A DNA stretch of 64,000 nucleotides from contig NZ_CP102252.1 of the NCBI RefSeq assembly GCF_025145645.1, forward strand, positions 2,542,001-2,606,000. Direction: 5' to 3'. The translations under genes were made by a program, and so were the position numbers. A model generated the notes under the pieces. It did not search any database. It had not been told where the DNA came from and saw only the letters and a program-made list of their open reading frames with translations. Within the stretch, counting starts at the first letter, position 1; every line of letters starts with the position of its first letter. Shown here piece after piece: positions 1 to 7,797 of this stretch. The stretch is from Alistipes senegalensis JC50 (lineage in GTDB: Bacteria; Bacteroidota; Bacteroidia; Bacteroidales; Rikenellaceae).

Positions 1-82
1 GATTCAGCGCCTCTTCGACCAGCGCGGCGTGGCCGCGTGTGAACGGGTCGAACGACCCGGGGAATATGGCTGTCCTTTCCAT
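1..82 (-). CDS. coaD: Phosphopantetheine adenylyltransferase, N-terminal fragment
   Basis: Only the first 27 codons lie in the window; the gene continues beyond base 1. The N-terminus reads MERTAIFPGSFDPFTRGHA, which is the signature of CoaD: the PGSFDPxTxGH motif forms the nucleotide-binding site of this cytidylyltransferase-like family. CoaD transfers AMP from ATP to 4'-phosphopantetheine in coenzyme A synthesis in the cytoplasm. The ATG at 82 is the only sensible start, and a promoter-bearing repeat lies directly upstream at 89-298. The identification rests on family knowledge of this motif; the rest of the protein is not visible. Confidence 0.9.
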   Translation of the reverse strand, partial: MERTAIFPGSFDPFTRGHAALVEEALN

Positions 83-88
83 AATTGT

Positions 89-298
89 CAAAGGTGCTAA
101 AAAGTCGAATGGGTTCGAAACCGGATCGCTGTCCGGTTCTTGCAAACGCCCCGACTGTTAAAAGTGCCGTTACGGCACCGGCTCCAAAGGTACGAAAAAG
201 TCGGATGGGTTCAAAACCGAATCGCTGTCCGGTTCTGCAAAACGCTCCGCTCTCCTGAAGAGGCCGTTACGGCACCGCCCCCAAAGGTAGGAAAAAAA
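89..298 (-). repeat. Tandem promoter-bearing repeat upstream of coaD (two 96-bp units plus a partial third)
   Basis: Units span 89-184 and 185-280, and a partial third starts at about 282. Read on the minus strand, each unit ends in a Bacteroidetes -7 element: CACCTTTG near 89, TACCTTTG near 186 and TACCTTTG near 283. In the second unit a TTTTG lies 19 bp upstream of the -7 box, which is the canonical promoter spacing; the first unit has TTTCG in that place. Each unit also holds a small hairpin around GTCCGG and a palindrome around CCGTTACGG. All copies point towards coaD. The same sequence family recurs at 23683-23809. Confidence 0.75.
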
Positions 299-325
299 CG
301 GAAATACCCGCAGGTTTTTCCGTTT
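296..325 (-). terminator. Rho-independent terminator after the DUF6549 gene
   Basis: AAACGGAAA (296-304) and TTTCCGTTT (317-325) form a 9-bp stem. The loop itself can pair through ACC and GGT. On the minus strand the stem is followed by a T-run. It lies 24 bp beyond the stop codon of the DUF6549 gene, so it separates that gene from coaD. Confidence 0.75.
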
Positions 326-348
326 TATTCGTTCGGCGTCCTTGCGCC

Positions 349-942
349 TCACCGTTCGATTTTCACGTATTCGGCGTGGACGATCCGCGTGTGGGGGTTC
401 GTCGAGACGATCTCCTGCCGGAGCGCCTTCGTGCCCCAGCGGATGAAGAGGAAGCGGCGGGGGATGCGGTGGACCACCTGCCGCAGGGTGTCGATGCTGC
501 GGATGCGGCACACGGCCGAGTCGTGTCCGATGCGCCCCTCGACGGTGACCCACGGATCGCGCCAGCGGAACAGCCGCACCGAATCGCGCACGGGGTGCGG
601 GTCGCCGGACCGGACGACGACGGTGTCGCGCAGCGGCGTGCGGATTTCGGCTTCGGTGGCCGTCACGGTCTTTGCGGCGGCCTCCAGCCGGCGGATTTTG
701 AGCCTCAGCCGGCGGATCTCTTCGGCATCGGCCGCACGCAGGGCTTCGAACTCCCCGCACCGCAGCCGCAGGACCTGCGCCGAGGCGGCCTCCTGCCCGG
801 CCTGCGTGCGGTAGTGCGCGACCTCGGCGGTGAGAGCGGTCTGGTTCTGGACGAGGCGCCGGTTTTCGGCGCAGTAGCGGCGGTGGGAGCATACGAACAA
901 CGCCGTCACGGCGACGGCGTAGAGCACGAGGTATTTTTTCAT
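349..942 (-). CDS. DUF6549-type membrane-anchored coiled-coil protein
   Basis: The 197-residue product starts with a hydrophobic segment (residues about 4-20) that can serve as a signal anchor. An Ala/Glu/Arg-rich heptad-like stretch (about 25-105) should form a coiled coil. The C-terminal part contains RWRDPWVTVEG and ends in a Thr-Arg-Ile-Val motif that I recognise from DUF6549 proteins, which are frequent in Bacteroidetes phages and prophages. An anchor plus a periplasmic coiled coil recalls Rz-type spanins, but that is analogy only. The gene stands alone between coaD and the murB operon with its own terminator. No catalytic residues are apparent. Confidence 0.7.
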   Translation of the reverse strand: MKKYLVLYAVAVTALFVCSHRRYCAENRRLVQNQTALTAEVAHYRTQAGQEAASAQVLRLRCGEFEALRAADAEEIRRLRLKIRRLEAAAKTVTATEAEIRTPLRDTVVVRSGDPHPVRDSVRLFRWRDPWVTVEGRIGHDSAVCRIRSIDTLRQVVHRIPRRFLFIRWGTKALRQEIVSTNPHTRIVHAEYVKIER

Positions 943-996
943 GGTTTTCGGGATTTGGTTGCCCGAAAGGTACGACGGAAGGGGCCGGTGCGGTTT

Positions 997-1710
997 CTAT
1001 TTTTTCGGAAACAGCCCCTCCATGACGAGGGCGATGCGCTCGGCGATGAGCGACATCAGCGGCTGCCCGTCGCAGCGTGCGAGGGCGGTGATGCCCCGGT
1101 GGTCGGCGAAGAAGAGTTCGTCGATCCGCGGCAGCTCCCCGCATCCGAAAGGCTCCTCGCGCAGCTCCAGCCCCGCGGCCCGTACGGCCCGCACGGCCAG
1201 TTCCCGTTCGACGCTCTGCGTGCCGGGGGCCGCCAGCACCGTGTGTCCCGCGACGGCGAACAGCGGGGCGTCGTCGGCTTCGCGGAGGATTCCCTCCCGG
1301 TCGCAACGCACGGCGACATCGGCTCCCGCGTGCTCCGCCATACGGCGGGCCAGCTGCGCCGCCGCTTCGCGGGCCGAGGTCGGGGCCTCGGTGAGCGGCA
1401 GGTCGTAGCGGAGCGTCACGGCCTCGGGCTGGAGGCTCCGGAGAGCGTAGCCGTCGTAGAGCGACACCCCCGCGGGGGTGAGACGCTCCTCGCCGTCGGC
1501 CCCCAATTCGATGCGCACGAATCCCGACACCCCCGTCGGATAGCGTTCCGCGGCGGCGAGGGCCTCGATGCGGGCCGCGAGGCGTGCGGGTGCATATCCC
1601 CGGCCGAACAGCTCGCGCGATGCGGCGTCGAGCTGTGCGGCGTGCGCCTCCGCATTGCGGGCGCGGCCCCGGGCGAGGTGGACCGTCTGATATAGGTAGA
1701 GCTCCGTCAA
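997..1710 (-). CDS. Class IV aminotransferase-like protein without the catalytic lysine
   Basis: The 237-residue protein follows the class IV PLP fold (aminodeoxychorismate lyase and branched-chain aminotransferase family). The C-terminal half shows the family path: CDREGILREADDAPLFAV, then AAPGTQS near the usual G-x-R region, then FFADHRGITALARCDG. The only lysines in the entire protein are the last two residues, so the PLP-binding lysine is absent. The start is a TTG at 1710 that overlaps the holA stop codon (TTGA), which implies translational coupling; no upstream ATG exists in this frame without running deep into holA. It may be a regulatory or degenerate paralogue of PabC. Confidence 0.7.
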   Translation of the reverse strand: MTELYLYQTVHLARGRARNAEAHAAQLDAASRELFGRGYAPARLAARIEALAAAERYPTGVSGFVRIELGADGEERLTPAGVSLYDGYALRSLQPEAVTLRYDLPLTEAPTSAREAAAQLARRMAEHAGADVAVRCDREGILREADDAPLFAVAGHTVLAAPGTQSVERELAVRAVRAAGLELREEPFGCGELPRIDELFFADHRGITALARCDGQPLMSLIAERIALVMEGLFPKK

Positions 1711-2777
1711 AGCAGGAAGATTTTCAGCAGCAGTTCGCGCAGCAGCTCGCCGTCCGGAGCTCCTCCGGCGTTGAGCCCCTTGCTCTTGGCGTCGTATTCG
1801 CGCAGCAGCCCCAGGATGTTGAACACCTTGCGGTTGTTCCACGCCGCGGCGTTCTGTTTGATCTCCCCGAGGACGTAGACGTTGTTTTTGCGCAGGATGC
1901 GCATCAGCTCCGTGTCCGGCGGAAAGGGCTTTCCCCGATGCTGCGCGAGCCAGCGCAGGTAGTTGACGACGAAGATGTCGCGGAACTGTCCGAACAGCGC
2001 CATGACCGTCAGCAGCAGCGGGTTGTCCTTGGGGTTGCGGGCGAAGTGGTCGGCGATCATCAGCGCGCGGCCCATGTCCTTGGTGGCCACGGCCTTGCAC
2101 AGCTCGAAATTGTTGAAATCCTTCGAGATGCCGATGTTGGCCTCGATGTCGGCGTCGGTGATGCGCTTCACCCCCTCGGGCATCGACACGGTGAGTTTTT
2201 TCAGCTCGTTGGAGATTTTGGCGATGTCGGTCCCCAGGTGGTCGGTCAGCATCGACAGCGCCTTGGCGTCGATCGTCAGCCCCTGTTTCCGGATGAACTG
2301 CTGCAACCACGCCGCGATTTCGTAGTCGCGCGGCCGCACCGATTCCAGCACCGTGCCGTTCGCCGCGCACCCCTTGTAGAAAGCCGAACGCTTGTCGGCG
2401 TTCTTCTCCTTGTGGCAGATCACGAGGACGGTCGTGGGCGAGGGCTTCTGGGTGTAGAGCGAGAGTTTGTCGAGCCCTTTGAGCTGCTGGGCCTCTTTGA
2501 GGATCACCACCTGATACGACCCCATCATGGGCATCTGGCGGCAGAGGTTGATGATCTGCCCCGCCTCGGAGTCGCGTCCGTAGACGGTGATCTGGTTGAA
2601 GGCCCGCGACGCCTCGTCGAGAATCGTCGCCGCCAGCTGCTCCGCGAGGGCGTCGATGAAATAGCTCTCCTCGCCCATCAGCAGGTAGATGCCCGAAAAC
2701 CGGCGCGCCGCGATCTCGGCGGCGATCCGCTCGTATTCGGCGACGGAGTCCTTGAACTTTACGGTGCTTTTTGCCAT
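1707..2777 (-). CDS. holA: DNA polymerase III subunit delta
   Basis: The product has 356 residues, the usual length for HolA. It contains the N-terminal AAA+-like fold (YLLMGEESYFID near residues 30-41, in place of a strict Walker A), the central helical region with LGTDIAKISNELKKL, and the C-terminal helical collar domain. Delta is the wrench that opens the beta sliding clamp within the clamp loader during replication. The gene starts 3 bp after the tilS stop codon and its stop overlaps the start of the next gene, so it is in the middle of a tight minus-strand operon. Confidence 0.93.
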   Translation of the reverse strand: MAKSTVKFKDSVAEYERIAAEIAARRFSGIYLLMGEESYFIDALAEQLAATILDEASRAFNQITVYGRDSEAGQIINLCRQMPMMGSYQVVILKEAQQLKGLDKLSLYTQKPSPTTVLVICHKEKNADKRSAFYKGCAANGTVLESVRPRDYEIAAWLQQFIRKQGLTIDAKALSMLTDHLGTDIAKISNELKKLTVSMPEGVKRITDADIEANIGISKDFNNFELCKAVATKDMGRALMIADHFARNPKDNPLLLTVMALFGQFRDIFVVNYLRWLAQHRGKPFPPDTELMRILRKNNVYVLGEIKQNAAAWNNRKVFNILGLLREYDAKSKGLNAGGAPDGELLRELLLKIFLL

Positions 2778-2780
2778 CTC

Positions 2781-4124
2781 TTAAACGATCTCTTTGGTGA
2801 TGCGCAGCACGTTTTCCGTTTCGGACGTCAGCCGGTAGCGGTCGTCGATGCGGCGGCCGACGAGCCACGCGATTTCGCCGCCCGACACGAGCACGAACTG
2901 CCGCTGTTTCTCGGCCACGGAGACTTTGGCATCGACGAGGAAGTCCGACACCTTCTTGCGGCCCGTCATGCCGAAGGGCACGAACCAGTCGCCCTCCTGC
3001 CAGCGGCGGAGCGTGAGCGGGAATTGCAGCCGGTCGGCGTCTATCTGCGCGATGTGCTCCGGGACGCCGAAATTCTTGATCGTGTCGATGTCGCAGTATT
3101 CGTAGTAGAGCACCGAGTTGCCGCAGTAGCTGCGCAGGGCTCCTTTCGGCACCGTCGTGAGACACGCGTCGTCGGGGGCGACCGGCGCCACGACGATTCG
3201 TCCGCGGTCGATGCAGGCCACGTGCTCCCGGGCGTAGAACCGCCGTCCCGTGGCCCCCTGTTCGAGGGCGTGGCACAGCGAGTCGATCACGTCGCCCTTG
3301 AACCCGTATCCCGAACTGAGGAGTTCGTAGATCACGAACCCCTGCGGGAACGCCGGGTCGATCCGGTCGAGGCGGATCGTGTCGATCCCCGCCTCCGACG
3401 TGACCGCCTCGCCGCGGATGCGCTCGATGCCGTGGTTGATGAACAGCTGGGCGTCGGTCAGCCGCGCGAGGTTGCGGCTCATCAGGCTCGTGAACTTGGG
3501 GTTGATCTCGCGGATGCGGGGGATGAGCCCCAGCCGGATCTTGTTGCGCAGGTATTTGGTCGAGCGGTTCGACGAATCCTCCCGGAAGGGGATGCGGTTC
3601 TGCACGGCGTATTCGAGTATCTCCCGGCGCGAGGCGAACAGCAGCGGGCGGATGATCTTCCCCACCTGGGTCGAGATGCCCGTCAGTCCCCGCAGCCCGG
3701 TGCCGCGCAGCAGGTTGATGAAAAAGGTCTCTATCGAGTCGTCGGCGTGGTGGGCGATGGCCACGGCCGTATAGCCGTGCTCATGGCTCAGGGCGTCGAA
3801 CCAGGCGTAGCGCAGCCGCCGGGCCGCCATCTCCATCGACTCGCCCGTGCGCTCCATCTCGGCCTTGGTCTCGAAGCGCTTGTTGTAGAACTCCACGCCG
3901 TATTTTTTCGCCTCCTCTTCCACCAGCACTTCGTCCTCGTCGCTCTCCGTGCCCCGCAGCTGGAAGTTGCAGTGGGCAACGCCCACCCGGTAGCCGCAGC
4001 GGGTGAACAGCGAGAGCATCACCATCGAGTCCACGCCGCCCGAGACGGTCAGCAGGATGCGGTCGTCGTGCGTGGCGAGGCTGTTCTCTTCGATGTAGCG
4101 CTGGAACGTTTCGATCAGGTTCAT
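2781..4124 (-). CDS. tilS: tRNA(Ile)-lysidine synthetase
   Basis: The 447-residue protein has the PP-loop SGGVDSM near residues 29-35, which binds ATP. It also has HHADDSIETFFINLLRGTGLRGL, the conserved HxxDDxxET-type stretch of the N-type ATP pyrophosphatase domain, and a C-terminal TilS_C-like domain (LRRWQEGDWFVPFGMTGRKKV). The enzyme converts C34 of the AUA-reading tRNA-Ile to lysidine and is essential in bacteria. It lies 6 bp after murB and 3 bp before holA. Confidence 0.95.
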   Translation of the reverse strand: MNLIETFQRYIEENSLATHDDRILLTVSGGVDSMVMLSLFTRCGYRVGVAHCNFQLRGTESDEDEVLVEEEAKKYGVEFYNKRFETKAEMERTGESMEMAARRLRYAWFDALSHEHGYTAVAIAHHADDSIETFFINLLRGTGLRGLTGISTQVGKIIRPLLFASRREILEYAVQNRIPFREDSSNRSTKYLRNKIRLGLIPRIREINPKFTSLMSRNLARLTDAQLFINHGIERIRGEAVTSEAGIDTIRLDRIDPAFPQGFVIYELLSSGYGFKGDVIDSLCHALEQGATGRRFYAREHVACIDRGRIVVAPVAPDDACLTTVPKGALRSYCGNSVLYYEYCDIDTIKNFGVPEHIAQIDADRLQFPLTLRRWQEGDWFVPFGMTGRKKVSDFLVDAKVSVAEKQRQFVLVSGGEIAWLVGRRIDDRYRLTSETENVLRITKEIV

Positions 4125-4130
4125 ATATTA

Positions 4131-5138
4131 TTATAAGATGTTAACCTCCGTATCTATTTCGATGCCGAATTTCTCGCGGACCCGCTCCTGCACCTCGTGC
4201 GCGAAGGCGATCACCTCGCCGCCCGTGGCGCCGCCGTGGTTCACCAGCACCAGCGCCTGCCGTTCGTGGACCCCCACGGCCCCCTTGCGGCGGCCTTTCA
4301 TCCCGGCCCGGTCGATCAGCCACCCGGCGGCCAGCTTCACGCGGCCTTCGGGAGCGGGGTAGTGCGGCATGTCGGGATACTCCGCGAGCAGGCGTTCCGC
4401 CACGGCCGCCCCGACCACCGGATTCTTGAAGAAGCTGCCCGCGTTGCCCAGCACGGCCGGGTCGGGGAGCTTCGCGCGGCGGATCGCGCAGATCGCTTCG
4501 CGGATGTTGCGCAGCGTCGCTCCGCCGCGGGCCTCGACCTCGCGCTCCACGTCGCCGTAGCCCAGCCGGGGCCGGGGCGTGTGCGTGAGGGCGATCTCGA
4601 CGGCGGTGATGATCACCCGCCCTTTCAGGTCGTGTTTGAAGACGCTCTCGCGGTATCCGAATCCGCAGTGCGCGGCGTCGAGCGTCAGCATTGCGCCCGT
4701 CTCGACGCAGTACATCTCGACCCGGCGGATCGCGTCCTTCGCCTCGCAGCCGTAGGCCCCGATGTTCTGCACCGGCGCCGCGCCCGCCTTGCCGGGGATC
4801 AGCGAGAGGTTCTCGATGCCCCACAGTCCGCGTCCGACGGCCCATTCCACCAGATCGTCCCACTCGACGCCCGCATCGGCCCGCACGCGGACCTCGTCGC
4901 CGTCGTCGCTCAGGAGGGTGATCCCCCGGGCGACGGGAGTCAGGAGCACGCCGTCGTAGTCCCGGGTGAAGAGGATGTTGTTGCCTCCGGCCAGGACCGT
5001 CCATTTTTCAGGAATCCCTGCGGCGAAGAGCGTGTTCAGGTCTTCGGGCGTTTCGAATTCGACGAGGCGCGCGGCCTGCTGATCGACGCCGAAGCTGTTG
5101 CGCGTGCGCAGGCTGATTTGGTGAAATTCTCGGATCAT
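4131..5138 (-). CDS. murB: UDP-N-acetylenolpyruvoylglucosamine reductase
   Basis: The 335-residue FAD enzyme catalyses the second committed step of peptidoglycan precursor synthesis. The FAD-binding segment WTVLAGGNNILF (near residue 48), the SLIPGKAGAAPVQNIGAYG segment and NAGSFFKNP with its catalytic serine (as in GSFFKNP of MurB) are all visible. I chose the ATG at 5138. A TTG at 5147 is in frame but lies inside the -7 promoter box, so it cannot be translated from that promoter. It is the first gene of the murB-tilS-holA-aminotransferase operon. Confidence 0.94.
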   Translation of the reverse strand: MIREFHQISLRTRNSFGVDQQAARLVEFETPEDLNTLFAAGIPEKWTVLAGGNNILFTRDYDGVLLTPVARGITLLSDDGDEVRVRADAGVEWDDLVEWAVGRGLWGIENLSLIPGKAGAAPVQNIGAYGCEAKDAIRRVEMYCVETGAMLTLDAAHCGFGYRESVFKHDLKGRVIITAVEIALTHTPRPRLGYGDVEREVEARGGATLRNIREAICAIRRAKLPDPAVLGNAGSFFKNPVVGAAVAERLLAEYPDMPHYPAPEGRVKLAAGWLIDRAGMKGRRKGAVGVHERQALVLVNHGGATGGEVIAFAHEVQERVREKFGIEIDTEVNIL

Positions 5139-5144
5139 GATGCG

Positions 5145-5152
5145 CAAAGTTA
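5145..5152 (-). promoter_or_regulatory. -7 promoter box for the murB operon
   Basis: TAACTTTG on the minus strand fits the Bacteroidetes consensus TAnnTTTG. Only six bases separate it from the murB ATG at 5138, so transcription should begin at or next to the start codon and the mRNA would be almost leaderless. Confidence 0.55.
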
Positions 5153-5193
5153 CGCAAATATTTCGTATATTTATGCCACAAAACCGATAACCT

Positions 5194-6627
5194 ATGTTTA
5201 CTCAACAGGATTTACAACAGATCGCCGGCCACGGCCTCACCCTCGGACAGGTCGAAACCCAGCTGGAGAATTTCCGCCGCGGATTTCCTTTTCTGAACGT
5301 CGTGCGGGCCGCTTCGCCGGGCGACGGCGTGACGGTGGTCGATCGGGCGCAGGCCGACGAGACCGCGGCCCGTTACGAGGCTGCCGCCGGGCGTCTGGGC
5401 ATCGTGAAGTTCGTGCCCGCCTCGGGCGCCGCGACGCGCATGTTCAAGGAGCTGTTCGGGTTCGTCAACGACGGCAAGCGCGGCAAGGGCATCGACACCC
5501 TGCTGGAAAATATCGAGAAATTCGCCTTCTGGCCCGAGCTGAAAGCCGTGCTTCCGGCCGGGGCCGACGACCGGACGGTCGTCAGCGCCATCGTGAACGA
5601 CGGTCTGAACTACGGCCGCAAGCCCAAGGGGCTGGTCACCTTCCACGCCTATCCCGAGGGGGCCCGCAAGGCCGTCGAGGAGCATCTGGTCGAGGGGGCG
5701 ACCTATGCCGCCGCGAAGGGTGTGGCGCGCATCCATTTCACCGTCTCACCCGAGCACGTCGCCGGATTCGAGGAGCTGCTCGCCGAGAAGGTGCCGTTCT
5801 ATGAAAAACGCTTCGGCATCCGTTACGACATCTCGTTCTCGGTGCAGAAGCCGGCGACCGACACCATCGCCGTGAATCCCGACAACACGCCTTTCCGGCA
5901 GGACGACGGCACGCTGCTGTTCCGTCCCGCGGGCCACGGGGCGCTGATCGAGAACCTGAACGAGATCGACGCCGACCTGATCTTCATCAAGAATATCGAC
6001 AACGTGACGACCGACGCCCGGCGCGGCGACACGATCCGTTATAAAAAGGTGCTTGCGGGCATTCTGCTCGACCTCGAAGAGCGTTCTTTCGAATACCTCA
6101 AGGCGCTCGAAGTGGGCGGCGCCGAGCTGGAACCCATCGCCGAATTCATCGAAAAACAGCTTTGCGTGAAGCTCCCCGCCGACTACGATTCGGCGTTGCT
6201 GCGCGCCGTGCTGGACCGTCCGATCCGCGTCTGCGGCATGGTCCGCAACGAGGGCGAGCCGGGCGGCGGGCCCTTCTGGGTCGGGAATCCCGACGGCACC
6301 GAGTCGTTGCAGATCGCCGAGTCGAGCCAGATTTCGCCCGACGACCTGCCGCTGATGCAGTCGGCCACGCATTTCAATCCCGTGGACATCGTCTGCGGCG
6401 TGCGCGATTCGAAGGGCCGGAAATTCGACCTGCGCAAATACACCGACCCCTCGACGGGCTTCATCTCGTCGAAATCGGCGGGCGGCCGCGACCTGCGGGC
6501 CCAGGAGCTTCCGGGGTTGTGGAACGGCGCGATGGCCCGCTGGAACACGGTCTTCGTCGATGTGCCGATCACGACCTTCTCGCCCGTCAAGGTGGTGCAG
6601 GACCTCCTGCGCCCTCAGCACCAGTAG
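5194..6627 (+). CDS. DUF4301 family protein
   Basis: The 477-residue product matches DUF4301, a Bacteroidetes family of unknown function. VPASGAATRMFKELFGFV (near residues 74-91) resembles the glycine-rich nucleotide-binding loop of sugar nucleotidyltransferases, and LLFRPAGHGALIENLNEI with LIFIKNIDNV recalls the UDP-sugar pyrophosphorylase fold. A nucleotidyltransferase-like role is therefore an inference. It is a single gene, transcribed away from murB, with TATATTTA about 20 bp before the ATG as a probable -7 box. Confidence 0.75.
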   Translation: MFTQQDLQQIAGHGLTLGQVETQLENFRRGFPFLNVVRAASPGDGVTVVDRAQADETAARYEAAAGRLGIVKFVPASGAATRMFKELFGFVNDGKRGKGIDTLLENIEKFAFWPELKAVLPAGADDRTVVSAIVNDGLNYGRKPKGLVTFHAYPEGARKAVEEHLVEGATYAAAKGVARIHFTVSPEHVAGFEELLAEKVPFYEKRFGIRYDISFSVQKPATDTIAVNPDNTPFRQDDGTLLFRPAGHGALIENLNEIDADLIFIKNIDNVTTDARRGDTIRYKKVLAGILLDLEERSFEYLKALEVGGAELEPIAEFIEKQLCVKLPADYDSALLRAVLDRPIRVCGMVRNEGEPGGGPFWVGNPDGTESLQIAESSQISPDDLPLMQSATHFNPVDIVCGVRDSKGRKFDLRKYTDPSTGFISSKSAGGRDLRAQELPGLWNGAMARWNTVFVDVPITTFSPVKVVQDLLRPQHQ

Positions 6628-7178
6628 CTTCCGGGCCGGGTGCCGTTCGTGCTGAGCGGCATCGCCCTTGAAAGAGAATGTCCCCGTTTTTCAGGCTGTG
6701 GATTCCGGCATGAAAAGCGGGGGCGTCGTTTTTTCTTCGGTTGGACCGTCGGATAAATTTTCGATTTCGGGCGGATAACCGAGGAGACCATGCCTCGTCC
6801 CAAACCGTTCGTTTCGTCCTTCGACTGACGGTTTCGCGTGGCGCGGCCGCGCCGGGTGCGGGACCGTATGAAAACCCCGCCGGCTCTTGATCGGGGCGGG
6901 TGGGGTTTTCGTGCTCCCGTTCGCGGACACATTCGGTCCTTACCGCAGGAGCGGGACGCTCCGGTCCGTATTTTTCAGAAAGACTTTCGGTGAATGAGGC
7001 CGCCCGCCGGGCCGAAGACCGCCTCCCGGGGCCCGGCCTCCGTTCCGCAAGGCTCGCACATTTCTTCCTGAATTTTGTCAAAAAGGGATAAATTGCTGTT
7101 CAGTACCCCGTTTTTTTGATAATCTTTTATATATTTGTGCGTTAAAAGAAAAAACGATAATCAAACAAATATAACGCT
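6628..7178 (+). other. 551-bp intergenic region before the V-ATPase operon
   Basis: I see no supported gene here. It contains an exact 14-bp palindrome (GGCGCGGCCGCGCC, 6840-6853) and a GC-rich imperfect hairpin flanked by A- and T-runs (about 6870-6911) that may act as a terminator in either direction. The 3' end carries the V-ATPase promoter. Short open frames on both strands lack family likeness and codon bias. Confidence 0.5.
7130..7137 (+). promoter_or_regulatory. -7 promoter box for the V-ATPase operon
   Basis: TATATTTG is an exact match to TAnnTTTG, 41 bp before the first ATG of the operon. A clear -33 box at 19-21 bp is not obvious; a TTTG lies closer, at 7115-7118. Confidence 0.6.
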
Positions 7179-7793
7179 ATGGAAAACAAACTGCAACAGT
7201 TGACCCAGAAGCTCTACGACGAAGGGCTGGAGAAAGGCCGTGCCGAGGCCGACAAGCTGGTCGCCGACGCCAAGGCCGAAGCGCAGAAGATCGTTGCCGA
7301 GGCCCGTGCCGAAGCCGAGGAGATCGTGAAGAAGGCGCAGGCGAAAGCCGAGGATGTCGAGAAGAACACCATGACCGAGATCGCATTGGCCGGCAAACAG
7401 GCCGTGTCGAAAATCAAACAGGAGATCGCCTCGCTGATCATCGCCAAGGCCACGGCCGGCGGCGTGAAGGAGGCCGTCGTGGACCCGGCGTTCATCAAAG
7501 AGATGCTCGTCGCCGTGGCGAAGAACTGGAACGGTGCCGATTCGGGCAAGGTCGAATTGCAGGCCCTGCTTCCCGAGGACGAGCGCAAGAAACTCGACGA
7601 GGCGTTCGGCAAGAGCGCCCAGGAGCTGCTGGCCGCCGGCATCGAGGTCGGCTGGTCGAAGGAGGTGAAAAGCGGGTTCAAGGTGGGCGCCAAGGAGGGC
7701 GGCTACTACATTTCGTTCGCCGACGCCGACATCGAGGCGCTGTTGGGCGAGTATCTGCGCGACAAGGTTTACCGGTTGCTGTTTAAGGCGTAA
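7179..7793 (+). CDS. ntpE: V-type ATP synthase subunit E
   Basis: The 204-residue protein has the Ala/Lys/Glu-rich N-terminal helix (residues about 10-75, heptads with ADKLVADAKAEAQKIVAEA) of the E-type peripheral stalk and a globular C-terminal domain. Subunit E links the soluble catalytic head to the membrane part. It is the first gene of the operon, preceded by TATATTTG, and is followed 4 bp later by the DUF2764 gene. The sequence is diverged, as is usual for this subunit, and its place in the operon supports the call. Confidence 0.88.
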   Translation: MENKLQQLTQKLYDEGLEKGRAEADKLVADAKAEAQKIVAEARAEAEEIVKKAQAKAEDVEKNTMTEIALAGKQAVSKIKQEIASLIIAKATAGGVKEAVVDPAFIKEMLVAVAKNWNGADSGKVELQALLPEDERKKLDEAFGKSAQELLAAGIEVGWSKEVKSGFKVGAKEGGYYISFADADIEALLGEYLRDKVYRLLFKA

Positions 7794-7797
7794 CGCT

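Noticed and set aside
376..4136. Long plus-strand frames opposite the murB-holA operon (376-1695 and 1584-4136)
   Set aside because: They mirror real minus-strand genes with clear families and have skewed composition without motifs.
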